Source of the DNA: PFJX01 sp040751755
GTDB taxonomy: Bacteria; Pseudomonadota; Gammaproteobacteria; Burkholderiales; Thiobacillaceae
Assembly: GCA_040751755.1 (NCBI GenBank)
Contig: JBFMHC010000010.1
Coordinates: forward strand, 124,001 to 188,000
Length of the DNA: 64,000 nucleotides
Direction of reading: 5' to 3'
Position numbers and translations under genes: made by a program. The notes under the pieces are model-generated. The model worked only from the letters and a program-made list of their open reading frames with translations, had not been told where the DNA came from and did not search any database. Shown piece by piece: positions 46,669-54,333 of the stretch. How positions within the stretch are numbered: position 1 is the stretch's first letter; every line of letters begins with the position of its first letter.

Positions 46669-47372
46669 GCCTGCTCTCGGTCAGGGGCCTCAAGGTCGCC
46701 TATGGCGGCATCCAGGCGGTGCGCGGCATCGACCTGGAAGTGGCGCAGGGCGAGCTGGTGTGCCTGATCGGCGCCAACGGCGCGGGCAAGAGCAGCACCC
46801 TCAAGGGGATCATGGGCCTGGTGCCGCACAGCGGCGGCGTGCGTTTCGACGGCGCCAGCCTGGCGCATCGCCCGACCCACGCCATCGCCGCGCTCGGCAT
46901 GGCACTGGTGCCCGAGGGGCGCGGCATCTTCGGCCGCCTGAGCGTGGCGGAGAACCTCGACATGGGGGCCTACACGCGGCGCGACCGGGATGGTGTGCGC
47001 GCCGACCTGTCGCGCGCCTATGAACTGTTCCCGCGTCTCGCGGAGCGTCGGCAGCAGCTCGCGGGCACACTCTCCGGTGGCGAGCAGCAGATGCTGGCGA
47101 TTGCGCGCGCCCTCATGGGGCGGCCGCGCCTGTTGCTGCTGGACGAGCCGAGCATGGGCCTGGCGCCGCTGATGGTGCGGAAGATCTACGAGACGGTGGT
47201 GGCGATCGCCAGCGAGGGGGTCACCATCCTGCTGGTGGAGCAGAATGCACACTTGGCGCTGCAGGTCAGCCAGCGCGCCTACGTCATGGAGAGCGGGGCG
47301 ATCACGCTGTCCGGCGCTTCCGCCGAGCTGGCGCGGGATCCGCAGGTGCGCGCGGCCTACCTGGGTGAGTGA
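46665..47372 (+). CDS. livF: ABC transporter ATPase LivF
   Basis: The 235-residue second ATPase of the importer, with Walker A GANGAGKSSTLKGIMGL, LVPEGRGIFGRLSVAENL, signature TLSGGEQQMLAIARALM and Walker B LLLLDEPSMGLAPLM. The start at 46665 overlaps the livG stop, indicating translational coupling. It is the last gene of the operon. Confidence 0.95.
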   Translation: MSLLSVRGLKVAYGGIQAVRGIDLEVAQGELVCLIGANGAGKSSTLKGIMGLVPHSGGVRFDGASLAHRPTHAIAALGMALVPEGRGIFGRLSVAENLDMGAYTRRDRDGVRADLSRAYELFPRLAERRQQLAGTLSGGEQQMLAIARALMGRPRLLLLDEPSMGLAPLMVRKIYETVVAIASEGVTILLVEQNAHLALQVSQRAYVMESGAITLSGASAELARDPQVRAAYLGE

Positions 47373-47379
47373 CGAGGGA

Positions 47380-47397
47380 TGTTGCGTAATTGCAACA
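47380..47397. promoter_or_regulatory. Palindrome downstream of livF and upstream of the repeat-protein gene
   Basis: TGTTGC-GTAATT-GCAACA is a perfect 6-bp inverted repeat with a 6-nt centre, 8 bp after the livF stop and 125 bp before the next start. It may be an operator or a weak terminator. A -10-like TATACT at 47458-47463 lies between it and the gene, without a good -35. Confidence 0.4.
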
Positions 47398-47521
47398 CGT
47401 CGATTCGGGCCGCTTGATGCGGAAATGCAAAGGGTAGGGATGTCCTATTCCGCTTCCTATACTGCAATCCCACGAAGTTCCCTTGTTTACCTTGTTTATC
47501 AACCCTTTAGGAGTAGAAGCC

Positions 47522-48178
47522 ATGAAAAAGCTGTCCGCCCTCATCCTGGCCCTGTTCGCCCAGGTTGCCTTCGCCGACCAAGCCACCCCCGAGTCCACCG
47601 CCGCCCAACTGGTCGACCCCGCCAAGGCTGCCGAACTCGCCAAGGACCCCAAGGCCGCCGTGGGCGCCATGACCAACCTGATGGACCCCGCCACCGCCAT
47701 CGCCCTGGCGCAGAAGGGCATGGATCCCGCCACCTACACCAAGATGGTGCAGGCCGGCATGTCTCCTGACATCCTGAAGACCTACGCCGCCTTCCTGGAC
47801 CCCGCCGTCTCCATGAAGTGGATGGCCGCCGGCATGGATCCCAACTTCTACATGGCCGCCATGGCCCCCTTCATGAACCCCAACATGTACATGAAGTGGA
47901 TGATGGCCCCCATGGATCCCCGCGTCCTGAACATGGCCATGTCCGGCCTGAACCCCAACCTGTACATGCAGTGGGCCGCCGCCCCCATGGCCCCCGCCAA
48001 CATGAACCTCATGATGGCCCCGCTGAACCCCAACCTGTACACCCAGTGGGCCGCCACCGCCGCCAACCCCGCCACCTACGGCACCTGGGGCTCCTTCATG
48101 AATCCCGCGACCTACGGCAACATCGCCAACCCCTTCGCCGGCTTCTTCCCGGTGCCCGCTGCCCCCGCCGCCAAGTAA
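47522..48178 (+). CDS. Secreted Met-rich protein of 12-13-residue tandem repeats
   Basis: An unrecognised 218-residue protein. Residues 1-18 form a signal peptide (MKKLSALILALFAQVAFA). From residue 54 to 205 the whole chain divides into twelve consecutive units of 12 or 13 residues, each starting hydrophobic-(D/N)-P in most cases, with a Trp nine residues into the better ones (LDPAVSMKW, MNPNMYMKW, LNPNLYMQW, LNPNLYTQW, ANPATYGTW). Weaker DP units precede at 31 and 42. It is very rich in Met, Ala, Asn, Pro and Tyr and has no Cys in the mature part. TTTAGGAG and a strong terminator, plus C-ending codon bias, suggest high expression. Possible roles are a structural periplasmic solenoid, metal binding through Met, or a granule or surface coat; none is shown. 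Confidence 0.85.
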   Translation: MKKLSALILALFAQVAFADQATPESTAAQLVDPAKAAELAKDPKAAVGAMTNLMDPATAIALAQKGMDPATYTKMVQAGMSPDILKTYAAFLDPAVSMKWMAAGMDPNFYMAAMAPFMNPNMYMKWMMAPMDPRVLNMAMSGLNPNLYMQWAAAPMAPANMNLMMAPLNPNLYTQWAATAANPATYGTWGSFMNPATYGNIANPFAGFFPVPAAPAAK

Positions 48179-48201
48179 TCCCAACGGTTCAGGCAATGCC
48201 C

Positions 48202-48232
48202 AAGGGGCGGAACTTCGGTTCCGCCCTTTTTT
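48202..48232 (+). terminator. Rho-independent terminator after the repeat-protein gene
   Basis: The stem GGGCGGAAC/GTTCCGCCC with a stable TTCG tetraloop (48205-48226) is followed by TTTTTTATT, starting 24 bp after the stop. Confidence 0.92.
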
Positions 48233-48292
48233 ATTGCCGATTTGCGGCATGTTAAGATTTCCTGGAACCGAAGCCTCCCCTGACGAGTATCG

Positions 48293-48970
48293 ATGATCCC
48301 CTTTCGGCCATTGTCCGCGTGCTGCGCGTCCATGATGCTGCTCATGGCGGCACCGGCCGTTGCCGGCCCGTCCTGCGAGTCGGACCAGACGGGGCCGCGC
48401 GTCAGGCTGGTCAGGCAAGCGGACGGCAGCGTGGTCGAGCGCCTCGCCATGGCCTCCGCGCCACAGCTGTCCTCCGATACGGGGCATGTGCCTGAGGGCG
48501 GCGTCGAGAGGGCTGCGAGAGGGGGCTTGCCGGGGCAGGTCGAGGGCCTGATGGAGTTTCTCGATTCCATTCTCGAGCCTCGCGCCATGACGGCCCTGGC
48601 CACCGTGCCGGTGGCGGGCGATGCGCAGGGGGCGCTCCTGTCCAACTGGGTGGACCCGTCACTGGTACGCAATTGGGCGGAGTTCGTCGATCCGGCCCTC
48701 GCGCTCAGATGGAAGATGTTGATCGCCGGCAAGGGGTTTTCCCAGGCCGTGATGCTGCGCGGGGAGGATGCCTCACGGTCGGAGGTGCATTCCCTGGGCC
48801 GTCCTGGCCAGGGTGGGGGGCAGGTCGCCACGACGTGGCGCAATGCCGTGAGCGAAGGAGCCAAGCGCTCCCTGAATGGCCAGCAGGCGCTGCGTGAGTG
48901 GCTGGTCCTGCCGATGCCCGACCCCAAGGCCAATCCCTGGCTCTCGAACCTGGCGGGTTATCGCTACTGA
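48293..48970 (+). CDS. Secreted protein sharing the DP-x5-W repeat motif
   Basis: An unrecognised 225-residue protein with a signal peptide ending near VAG (residue 25). The N-terminal half shows no known domain. Around residues 118-143 it has two adjacent units VDPSLVRNW...VDPALALRW spaced 12 residues apart, matching the repeat of the preceding protein (compare FLDPAVSMKW). This suggests common origin or a common partner. The C-terminus (PMPDPKANPWLSNLAGYRY) is aromatic-rich. Its 3' end overlaps the convergent fau gene by 7 bp. A terminator separates it from the upstream gene, so it needs its own promoter in 48233-48292. Confidence 0.75.
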   Translation: MIPFRPLSACCASMMLLMAAPAVAGPSCESDQTGPRVRLVRQADGSVVERLAMASAPQLSSDTGHVPEGGVERAARGGLPGQVEGLMEFLDSILEPRAMTALATVPVAGDAQGALLSNWVDPSLVRNWAEFVDPALALRWKMLIAGKGFSQAVMLRGEDASRSEVHSLGRPGQGGGQVATTWRNAVSEGAKRSLNGQQALREWLVLPMPDPKANPWLSNLAGYRY

Positions 48971-49608
48971 AACCCCCGCCGGTCTGGCCTGTGCAGGCCG
49001 CGTTCGGTGAGGATCTTGTCCAGAGGTATGTCCCAGGGATCGTTCGGCACGCGCGCAGTCTGTTGCGCGGCGAAGGCGACGCCGACCAGGTCGGGCACGC
49101 GCCAAGCCTTCCGGCGGCCGAGAAAGGCCAGGCTGGCGTCGTAGTAGCCGCCACCCATGCCAATGCGATAGCCGCGCCCGTCGAACCCCAGCAAGGGCAT
49201 GAACACCCGCTGCAGGGACGCGGCACGCAAACGCCGGCCGCGCGGCGGGTGAAACTCGGGGATGCCGAAGCGGTTGAGACGCCAGTGCGGGTGCCAGGCG
49301 GGCTGGCCCGCCATGCGCGAGAACCACAGCTTGAGATGGCCCCTGCCGGGGACGATGGGCAGGTAGCAATGCACCCCCATGGCATAGGCGCGGTCGAGCA
49401 GCGGCCGTACGTCGATCTCGCCGTTGGCGGGCATGTAGAAGCCGATCCTCTTGCCCGCCGCCAGCAGGCGATGGCGCAGGGCGTGGCGCACCAGGGCCTG
49501 TCCGGCATGGCGTCGCGCGGTCGCGGGCACGGCGTTGCGCGCCGCGCGCAATTGTTTGCGCAGCGCGGCCTTGTCGTTGGGGCCGGGGATGGAATTCTGG
49601 TCGTGCAT
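48964..49608 (-). CDS. fau: 5-formyltetrahydrofolate cyclo-ligase
   Basis: A 214-residue enzyme converting 5-formyl-THF to methenyl-THF. Family motifs: ALRKQLRAARNAVP near the start, IGFYMPANGEIDVRPL, PLLGFDGRGYRIGMGGGYYD and VGVAFAAQQ. The ATG at 49608 is chosen because the longer frame would run through the 6S RNA gene just upstream. The zapA-ssrS-fau order is the classic 6S RNA neighbourhood. Confidence 0.92.
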   Translation of the reverse strand: MHDQNSIPGPNDKAALRKQLRAARNAVPATARRHAGQALVRHALRHRLLAAGKRIGFYMPANGEIDVRPLLDRAYAMGVHCYLPIVPGRGHLKLWFSRMAGQPAWHPHWRLNRFGIPEFHPPRGRRLRAASLQRVFMPLLGFDGRGYRIGMGGGYYDASLAFLGRRKAWRVPDLVGVAFAAQQTARVPNDPWDIPLDKILTERGLHRPDRRGFQ

Positions 49609-49619
49609 GGGAAGAAGGG

Positions 49620-49801
49620 GGTCTCCCCGCTGGCGCCGTCTGGGGCGGGATCCTGAACCCAGAGGTTCAAGGTCGGTCAGGCTCAGCCACCTCGGGTACA
49701 TGGAACAGGCCACGCGCGCACCAGCGACATTGTTGCCAGACCTTACGCAGAGCGTATCGGTTCAAGGAATTTACGCCCCTCGCGAACGCAGCAGGGAGAT
49801 T
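49620..49801 (-). ncRNA. ssrS: 6S RNA
   Basis: The zapA-fau gap on the minus strand matches 6S RNA in layout and conserved blocks: a 5' ATCTCCCTGCTG...TTCGCG segment pairing with a 3' GCCAGCGGGGAGAC, an internal CCTTGAACCGATA, and the hairpin CCTTGAACC-TCTG-GGTTCAGG typical of the 3' half. The length is about 180 nt, as expected. 6S RNA mimics an open promoter and sequesters sigma-70 RNA polymerase in stationary phase. The exact ends are estimated from the closing stem. Confidence 0.9.
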
Positions 49802-49802
49802 G

Positions 49803-50117
49803 TCAGAACAGATTGTCCTGCTGCGCCAGCGCCTGATCAAGCATGTCGCTGATCTGCTCGATCCGTTGCAGGTAGGCCGTGTTGTCCGGCTCGGCCGGGC
49901 GGGCGCTGAGGAAGTCGTGGGTGATGTTGAGGGCGGCCATGATGGCGATGCGCTCCAGGCCGATCACCTTGCCGGTGTCGCGGATCTCTCGCATCTTGCG
50001 GTCGAGGTAGGAGACCGCCTGCAGCAGGCCTTCGCGTTCGTCTTCCGGGCAGGCGACGCGGAATTCGCGGCCCATGATCGCGACATCGAGACTGACGTTG
50101 TTAGAGTTCGCGGCCAT
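49803..50117 (-). CDS. zapA: Cell division protein ZapA
   Basis: A 104-residue Z-ring-associated protein that bundles FtsZ. The start MAANSNNVSLDVAIMGREFRVACPEDEREGLLQAVSYLDRKM is characteristic, followed by a C-terminal coiled coil. The ATG at 50117 is chosen on homology; upstream codons in frame overlap the ZapB-like gene. The 6S RNA gene follows immediately. Confidence 0.93.
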   Translation of the reverse strand: MAANSNNVSLDVAIMGREFRVACPEDEREGLLQAVSYLDRKMREIRDTGKVIGLERIAIMAALNITHDFLSARPAEPDNTAYLQRIEQISDMLDQALAQQDNLF

Positions 50118-50118
50118 C

Positions 50119-50310
50119 TCAATCCGGCAGTTTGTTGAACAGCGACTCCATGCGGCCGCGCGCTTCGTCCAGGCGCTCGTTGAGGCGCTTGTTGGTGTTT
50201 TCCAGGCTGACCACCTGCTGCCGCAGCTTGAGGTTTTCGCCGCGCATGGCCTGATACCGCTCAATCATCTGAGCGAGCTTTGCTTCGAGGGCGTCCAGTT
50301 CGGCCTGCAT
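50119..50310 (-). CDS. ZapB-like coiled-coil protein (TIGR02449 type)
   Basis: A 63-residue protein, almost entirely coiled coil (MQAELDALEAKLAQMIERYQAMRGENLKLRQQVVSLENTNKRLNERLDEAR), directly upstream of zapA with stop and start within a few bases. Such proteins resemble ZapB and probably help organise the division ring. The ATG at 50310 is taken; a longer frame to 50379 would run into the divergent gluQ. Confidence 0.85.
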   Translation of the reverse strand: MQAELDALEAKLAQMIERYQAMRGENLKLRQQVVSLENTNKRLNERLDEARGRMESLFNKLPD

Positions 50311-50371
50311 GGCACCACTATAATTGCCGGCATTTTGCCGCGTCAACCAAGCATTTGACTCGTTTCCGGCC

Positions 50372-51304
50372 GTGAACACGCAAACCGACCCTTACCCGGC
50401 GCGGACGCCTGACGTGGTCTACCGCGGCCGCTTCGCGCCCACCCCCTCCGGTCCCTTGCACTTCGGCTCGCTGATCGCCGCCCTCGGCAGCTTTCTCGAT
50501 GCCCGCACGCGTGCCGGCGAATGGCTGCTGCGCATCGAGGACGTCGATCCGCCGCGGGTCGTGCCGGGGGCGGCGGACGCGATCCTGCGCACCCTGGAGG
50601 CCTATGGCTTCGAGTGGGACGGCGCGGTGGTGTGGCAGGGCCGGCGCGGCGAGGCCTACCAGGCGGCGCTCGATCGGCTGGCCGCGGCGGAATTGCTGTA
50701 TGGCTGTACCTGCAGCCGCAAGGCGCTGGCCGTCAGCGCTCACGCGGGTGTGGAGGGCCTGGTCTATCCCGGGCTCTGCCGGCACCGCCCGCCTGCTCCG
50801 CATACCGCACTGCGCCTGCGCGTGCCGGAGGTGCGCGTCACGTTCATGGACGCCCTGCTCGGCCGCGTCGCCTGCGACGTGGCGCGGGAGTGCGGCGACT
50901 TCGTGCTGCGGCGCGCCGACGGGGTGTACACCTACCAGCTCGCGGTGGTCGTCGACGACGCCGAACAGGGCATCACCCACGTGGTGCGCGGCGCCGACCT
51001 GCTCGCCTCGACACCGCGCCAGATCGTCCTGCAGGGCCTGCTGGGCTATCGCACGCCCGCCTATCTGCACCTGCCGGTGGTGCTCGATGCGACTGGCCAC
51101 AAGCTGTCCAAGCAGACCCTCGCGGCGCCGCTGCGCGACGCGGCGCCGCTGCCCGCACTGCTGCAGGCGGCGGCCTTCCTCGGCATGCGCGTGGATGCGG
51201 TGGGGGCGTTGGCGGAGTTCTGGGCGATGGCGCGCGAGCGCTGGCCCGTGGCCGAGTTGCCGGCGCTGCGCGGCCGGCAGATCAGCCGCCGGTCATGTTC
51301 ATGA
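50372..51304 (+). CDS. gluQ: Glutamyl-Q tRNA(Asp) synthetase
   Basis: A 310-residue paralogue of the GluRS catalytic domain lacking the anticodon-binding part. It attaches glutamate to queuosine in tRNA(Asp). The signature FAPTPSGPLHFGSLIAAL (HIGH-like), zinc-site CTCSRKA...YPGLCRHR and GHKLSKQTLA (KMSKS-like) are present. The GTG at 50372 is the likely start; upstream alternatives fall in the divergent promoter. The end overlaps moaA by 23 bp, convergently. Confidence 0.93.
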   Translation: MNTQTDPYPARTPDVVYRGRFAPTPSGPLHFGSLIAALGSFLDARTRAGEWLLRIEDVDPPRVVPGAADAILRTLEAYGFEWDGAVVWQGRRGEAYQAALDRLAAAELLYGCTCSRKALAVSAHAGVEGLVYPGLCRHRPPAPHTALRLRVPEVRVTFMDALLGRVACDVARECGDFVLRRADGVYTYQLAVVVDDAEQGITHVVRGADLLASTPRQIVLQGLLGYRTPAYLHLPVVLDATGHKLSKQTLAAPLRDAAPLPALLQAAAFLGMRVDAVGALAEFWAMARERWPVAELPALRGRQISRRSCS

Positions 51305-52271
51305 AGCGCACCAGCTTCTGCGGCTGTTCGCGGAATTCGTGTCGTTCCGGCTTGAGGTCGATGGCGTGGCGGATCGCCGCCACCAGTTCCGCGTCGCTCG
51401 CGCCGTCGCGCATCAGGACGCGGAAATCGACGCGCTCCTCCTGCCCCAGGCACAGGTGCAGCACGCCGTCGACGGTGAGGCGCACGCGGTTGCAGGTGGC
51501 GCAGAAGTGCTGCGACATCGGCGTGATGAAGCCGACCGTGAAGCGGCCGTCCGGGGTGCCGAGATAGCGCGCCGGCCCGCCGCCCGGCAGGACCCGGTCG
51601 ACCAGGCTGAAGCGTTGCTGCAGGCGGGCCTTCACCGGCTGCAGGTCGACGTAGCCCATGCGCCGTGCGGTGTCGCCCATGGGCATGAGCTCGATCAGGC
51701 GCAGCACATAGCCGCGCTCCAGGCAGAACGCCACCATGGCGTCCACCTCGTCGGCGTTCTCCTGCATCACCACCATGTTGAGCTTGATCGGCGCGAAGCC
51801 CGCGGCGCTCGCGGCCTCCAGGCCGGTGAGGATCTGCGGCAGGACGTCGCGGCCGTTGATGCGGACCACGCTTTCCGGGCGCAGGGAGTCGAGGCTGATG
51901 TTGAGGCGGGTCACGCCGGCCGCCTTGAGGTCCGCGGCCATGCCGGCAAGCTGCGTGGCGTTGCTCGACAGCGACAGGTCCTCGATGCCGGGGATGGCGG
52001 CGACGCGGCGGCACAGCTCGGCGACATTGCGCCGCAGGAGGGGCTCGCCGCCGGTGAAGCGCACGCGCTTCAGGCCCAGGCCGGCGAACAGGCCGAGCAG
52101 GCGCTCCACCTCGTCGAAGGTCAGCCAGTGCTCGGGTTCCTCGAAGCCCTTGAAACCCTCCGGGATGCAGTAGGCGCAGCGCAGGTCGCAGCGGTCCGTC
52201 ACCGACAGGCGGAGGTATTCGATGCGCCGGCCGAAGCGGTCGATGAGGGTGGGCGTGGTCTGGCTTTCCAT
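51282..52271 (-). CDS. moaA: GTP 3',8-cyclase MoaA
   Basis: A radical-SAM enzyme starting molybdenum-cofactor synthesis, 329 residues from the ATG at 52271. The first cluster motif is CDLRCAYC; the C-terminal cluster cysteines lie in CATCNRVRLTVDGVLHLC, and the protein ends in the functionally important Gly-Gly (NMTGG). moaC, which would act with it, is not in the window. It is transcribed away from mobB with an FNR-like box between. Confidence 0.95.
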   Translation of the reverse strand: MESQTTPTLIDRFGRRIEYLRLSVTDRCDLRCAYCIPEGFKGFEEPEHWLTFDEVERLLGLFAGLGLKRVRFTGGEPLLRRNVAELCRRVAAIPGIEDLSLSSNATQLAGMAADLKAAGVTRLNISLDSLRPESVVRINGRDVLPQILTGLEAASAAGFAPIKLNMVVMQENADEVDAMVAFCLERGYVLRLIELMPMGDTARRMGYVDLQPVKARLQQRFSLVDRVLPGGGPARYLGTPDGRFTVGFITPMSQHFCATCNRVRLTVDGVLHLCLGQEERVDFRVLMRDGASDAELVAAIRHAIDLKPERHEFREQPQKLVRFMNMTGG

Positions 52272-52309
52272 GCGGCACAATATAGCCCGTCGAAGGGGCC
52301 GGAAAAACG

Positions 52310-52323
52310 TTGATTCGTATCAT
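52310..52323. promoter_or_regulatory. FNR/Anr-like box between moaA and mobB
   Basis: TTGATTCGTATCAT matches the FNR consensus TTGATNNNNATCAA at 9 of 10 defined positions. It sits 39 bp upstream of the moaA start and 73 bp before mobB, consistent with oxygen-responsive control of the cofactor genes. Confidence 0.55.
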
Positions 52324-52395
52324 GGATATCGCCGCCAAGCACCGCCTTGACTTGTGTCATGTCCGCGCTTGTCGCCAGCATCGAGGATGCGCGGC

Positions 52396-52893
52396 ATGAA
52401 GGCACTCGGTTTCGCGGGCTACAGCGGCAGCGGCAAGACCACCCTCATCGAGGCCTTGCTGCCGCGCCTGTTGGCGCGCGGCCTGCGCGTGTCGGTGATC
52501 AAGCAGAGCCACCACGATTTCGAGGTGGACGTGCCGGGCAAGGACTCCTGGCGGCATCGCCAGGCCGGCGCGCAGGAGGTGCTGCTCACCTCGCCGCACC
52601 GCTGGATGCTGGTGCGCGAGCTGCGCGGCGAGGTGGAGCCGGAGCTGGCGGCCCACCTCGCCCGCCTCTCGCCGTGCGAGCTGGTGCTGGTGGAGGGGTT
52701 CCGCCACGCCGCCCTGCCCAAGGTCGAGGTCTGGCGCGCCGCCAACGACCGCCCCTGGCTGCACGCGGACGACCCCCATATCATCGCCGTGGCGGCCGAT
52801 GCCGCGCCGCCGGGCGCCCTGCCCCACCTGAACCTGAACGACGTGGAGGCGATCGCCGCCTTCATCCTGGAGTGGCTGAAACGAGATGAGTGA
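52396..52893 (+). CDS. mobB: Molybdopterin-guanine dinucleotide biosynthesis adaptor MobB
   Basis: A 165-residue GTP-binding protein with P-loop GYSGSGKTTL at residues 8-17, VIKQSHHDFEVDVPGKDSWRHRQAGA and LVEGFRH. It assists insertion of guanine-nucleotide molybdenum cofactor. The ATG at 52396 gives the canonical KALGFAGYSGSGKTT start. It overlaps moeA by 8 bp. Confidence 0.92.
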   Translation: MKALGFAGYSGSGKTTLIEALLPRLLARGLRVSVIKQSHHDFEVDVPGKDSWRHRQAGAQEVLLTSPHRWMLVRELRGEVEPELAAHLARLSPCELVLVEGFRHAALPKVEVWRAANDRPWLHADDPHIIAVAADAAPPGALPHLNLNDVEAIAAFILEWLKRDE

Positions 52894-54082
52894 GATGCTT
52901 TCCACCGATGCCGCCCTGGCGCGGCTGCTCGGCGCGGCGCGCGCGGTCGAGGAGACCGTGGCCGTGCCGTGCGAGGCGGCGCTGGGCCGCGTCCTCGCGC
53001 AAGAGCTGGTCTCCGCGGTCGACGTGCCGCCCCTGGACAACGCCGCCATGGACGGCTATGCCCTGCGTGCCGCCGACTGGCGCGAGGGGGAATGGCTGCC
53101 GGTGAGCCAGCGTATCCCCGCCGGCAGCCTCGGCGCGCCGCTGGCGCCGGGCAGCGCCGCGCGCATCTTCACCGGCGCGCCGGTGCCGGAGGGCGCCGAC
53201 ACCGTGGTGATGCAGGAGGACACCGAGTCCGGTGAGGCGGGGGTGCGCATCCTGCGCGCGCCCAAGCCGGGGGGCCATGTGCGCCGCCGCGGCGAGGACA
53301 TCCGCATCGGCCAGGCCGTGCTGGTGCCGGGCACGCGCCTGGGGCCGGCGCAACTGGGCGTCGCCGCCTCGGTGGGCGCCACGGAACTCACGGTCTATCG
53401 CCCCCTCAGGGTGGCGGTGTTCTTCACCGGCGACGAGATCGTCATGCCCGGTCAGCCCCTGCCGCCCGGGCGCATCTACAACTCCAACCGCGCCGGCCTG
53501 CTCGCCTTGCTGGAACGCCTCGGCGTCACGGTGCTCGACCTCGGCCAGGTGCCGGACCGGCTCGACGCCACCGTGGCGGTGCTGGAGCGAGCCATCCGCG
53601 AGGCCGACGTGGTGATCACCACCGGCGGCGTGTCGGTGGGCGAGGAGGACCACGTCAAGGCGGCGGTGGAACGCCTGGGCAGCCTGCACATGTGGAAGGT
53701 GGCGATGAAGCCGGGCAAGCCGCTCGCCTACGGGCGGGTCGGCGGCACGGATTTCATCGGCCTGCCGGGCAATCCCGTGTCCGCCTTCGTGGTCTACACC
53801 CTCTTCGTGCGCCCCTTCCTGCTCGCGCGCATGGGCGCGACGCACACGCCGCCGCTCGCCTTCACCGTGCCGGCCGCGTTCACCTGGGGCAAGCCGGGGC
53901 AGCGGCGCGAGTTCCTGCGCGCGCGCATCGAGGACGGTCGCGCGGTGCTGTACCCGAACCAGAGTTCCGGCGTGCTCACCTCGCTGGCCTGGGCGGACGG
54001 ACTGGTGGACGTGGAGATCGGCGTGACGGTGCAGCCGGGCGACCCGGTGCGCTTCCTGCCGCTCGGGGAGTGGCTGTCATGA
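52886..54082 (+). CDS. moeA: Molybdopterin molybdenumtransferase MoeA
   Basis: The 398-residue enzyme inserts molybdate into adenylated molybdopterin. Domain blocks: DVPPLDNAAMDGYALRAADW, IFTGAPVPEGADTVVMQEDT, GEDIRIGQAVLVPGTRLGPAQLG, the MoCF-like domain with TTGGVSVGEEDHVKAA, and KPLAYGRVGGTDFIGLPGNPVSAFV. It overlaps mobB upstream and moaD downstream. Confidence 0.95.
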   Translation: MSEMLSTDAALARLLGAARAVEETVAVPCEAALGRVLAQELVSAVDVPPLDNAAMDGYALRAADWREGEWLPVSQRIPAGSLGAPLAPGSAARIFTGAPVPEGADTVVMQEDTESGEAGVRILRAPKPGGHVRRRGEDIRIGQAVLVPGTRLGPAQLGVAASVGATELTVYRPLRVAVFFTGDEIVMPGQPLPPGRIYNSNRAGLLALLERLGVTVLDLGQVPDRLDATVAVLERAIREADVVITTGGVSVGEEDHVKAAVERLGSLHMWKVAMKPGKPLAYGRVGGTDFIGLPGNPVSAFVVYTLFVRPFLLARMGATHTPPLAFTVPAAFTWGKPGQRREFLRARIEDGRAVLYPNQSSGVLTSLAWADGLVDVEIGVTVQPGDPVRFLPLGEWLS

Positions 54083-54333
54083 AGGTGCGCGTGCTCTATT
54101 TCGCCCGCTTGCGCGAGACCTTCGGCACCGGCCAGGAGACCCTGGAACTGGCGGAACCCGCGACGCTCGTCGAGCTGCTGCAGGCCCTGCGCGCGCGCGG
54201 CGGGGCCTGGTCGGAGGAACTGGCGCCGGGCCGCGCCTTCCGCCTCGCTGTGAACCAGGAGGTCGCCGCTGCCGAGACCCCGCTGGCGGTGGACGACGAG
54301 GTGGCGATCTTCCCGCCGGTGACCGGCGGCTAG
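54079..54333 (+). CDS. moaD: Molybdopterin synthase small subunit MoaD
   Basis: An 84-residue ubiquitin-like sulfur carrier ending in the thiocarboxylated Gly-Gly (FPPVTGG), beginning MKVRVLYFARLRETFG. It overlaps the moeA stop by 4 bp. Its partner moaE, normally adjacent, is not here: the next gene is on the opposite strand. Confidence 0.93.
   Translation: MKVRVLYFARLRETFGTGQETLELAEPATLVELLQALRARGGAWSEELAPGRAFRLAVNQEVAAAETPLAVDDEVAIFPPVTGG

Noticed and set aside
47850..48130. CRISPR-like or satellite repeat inside the Met-rich gene
   Set aside because: The periodicity is at the protein level (36-39 nt) with diverged DNA, all in one frame; there are no spacers or exact DNA repeats.
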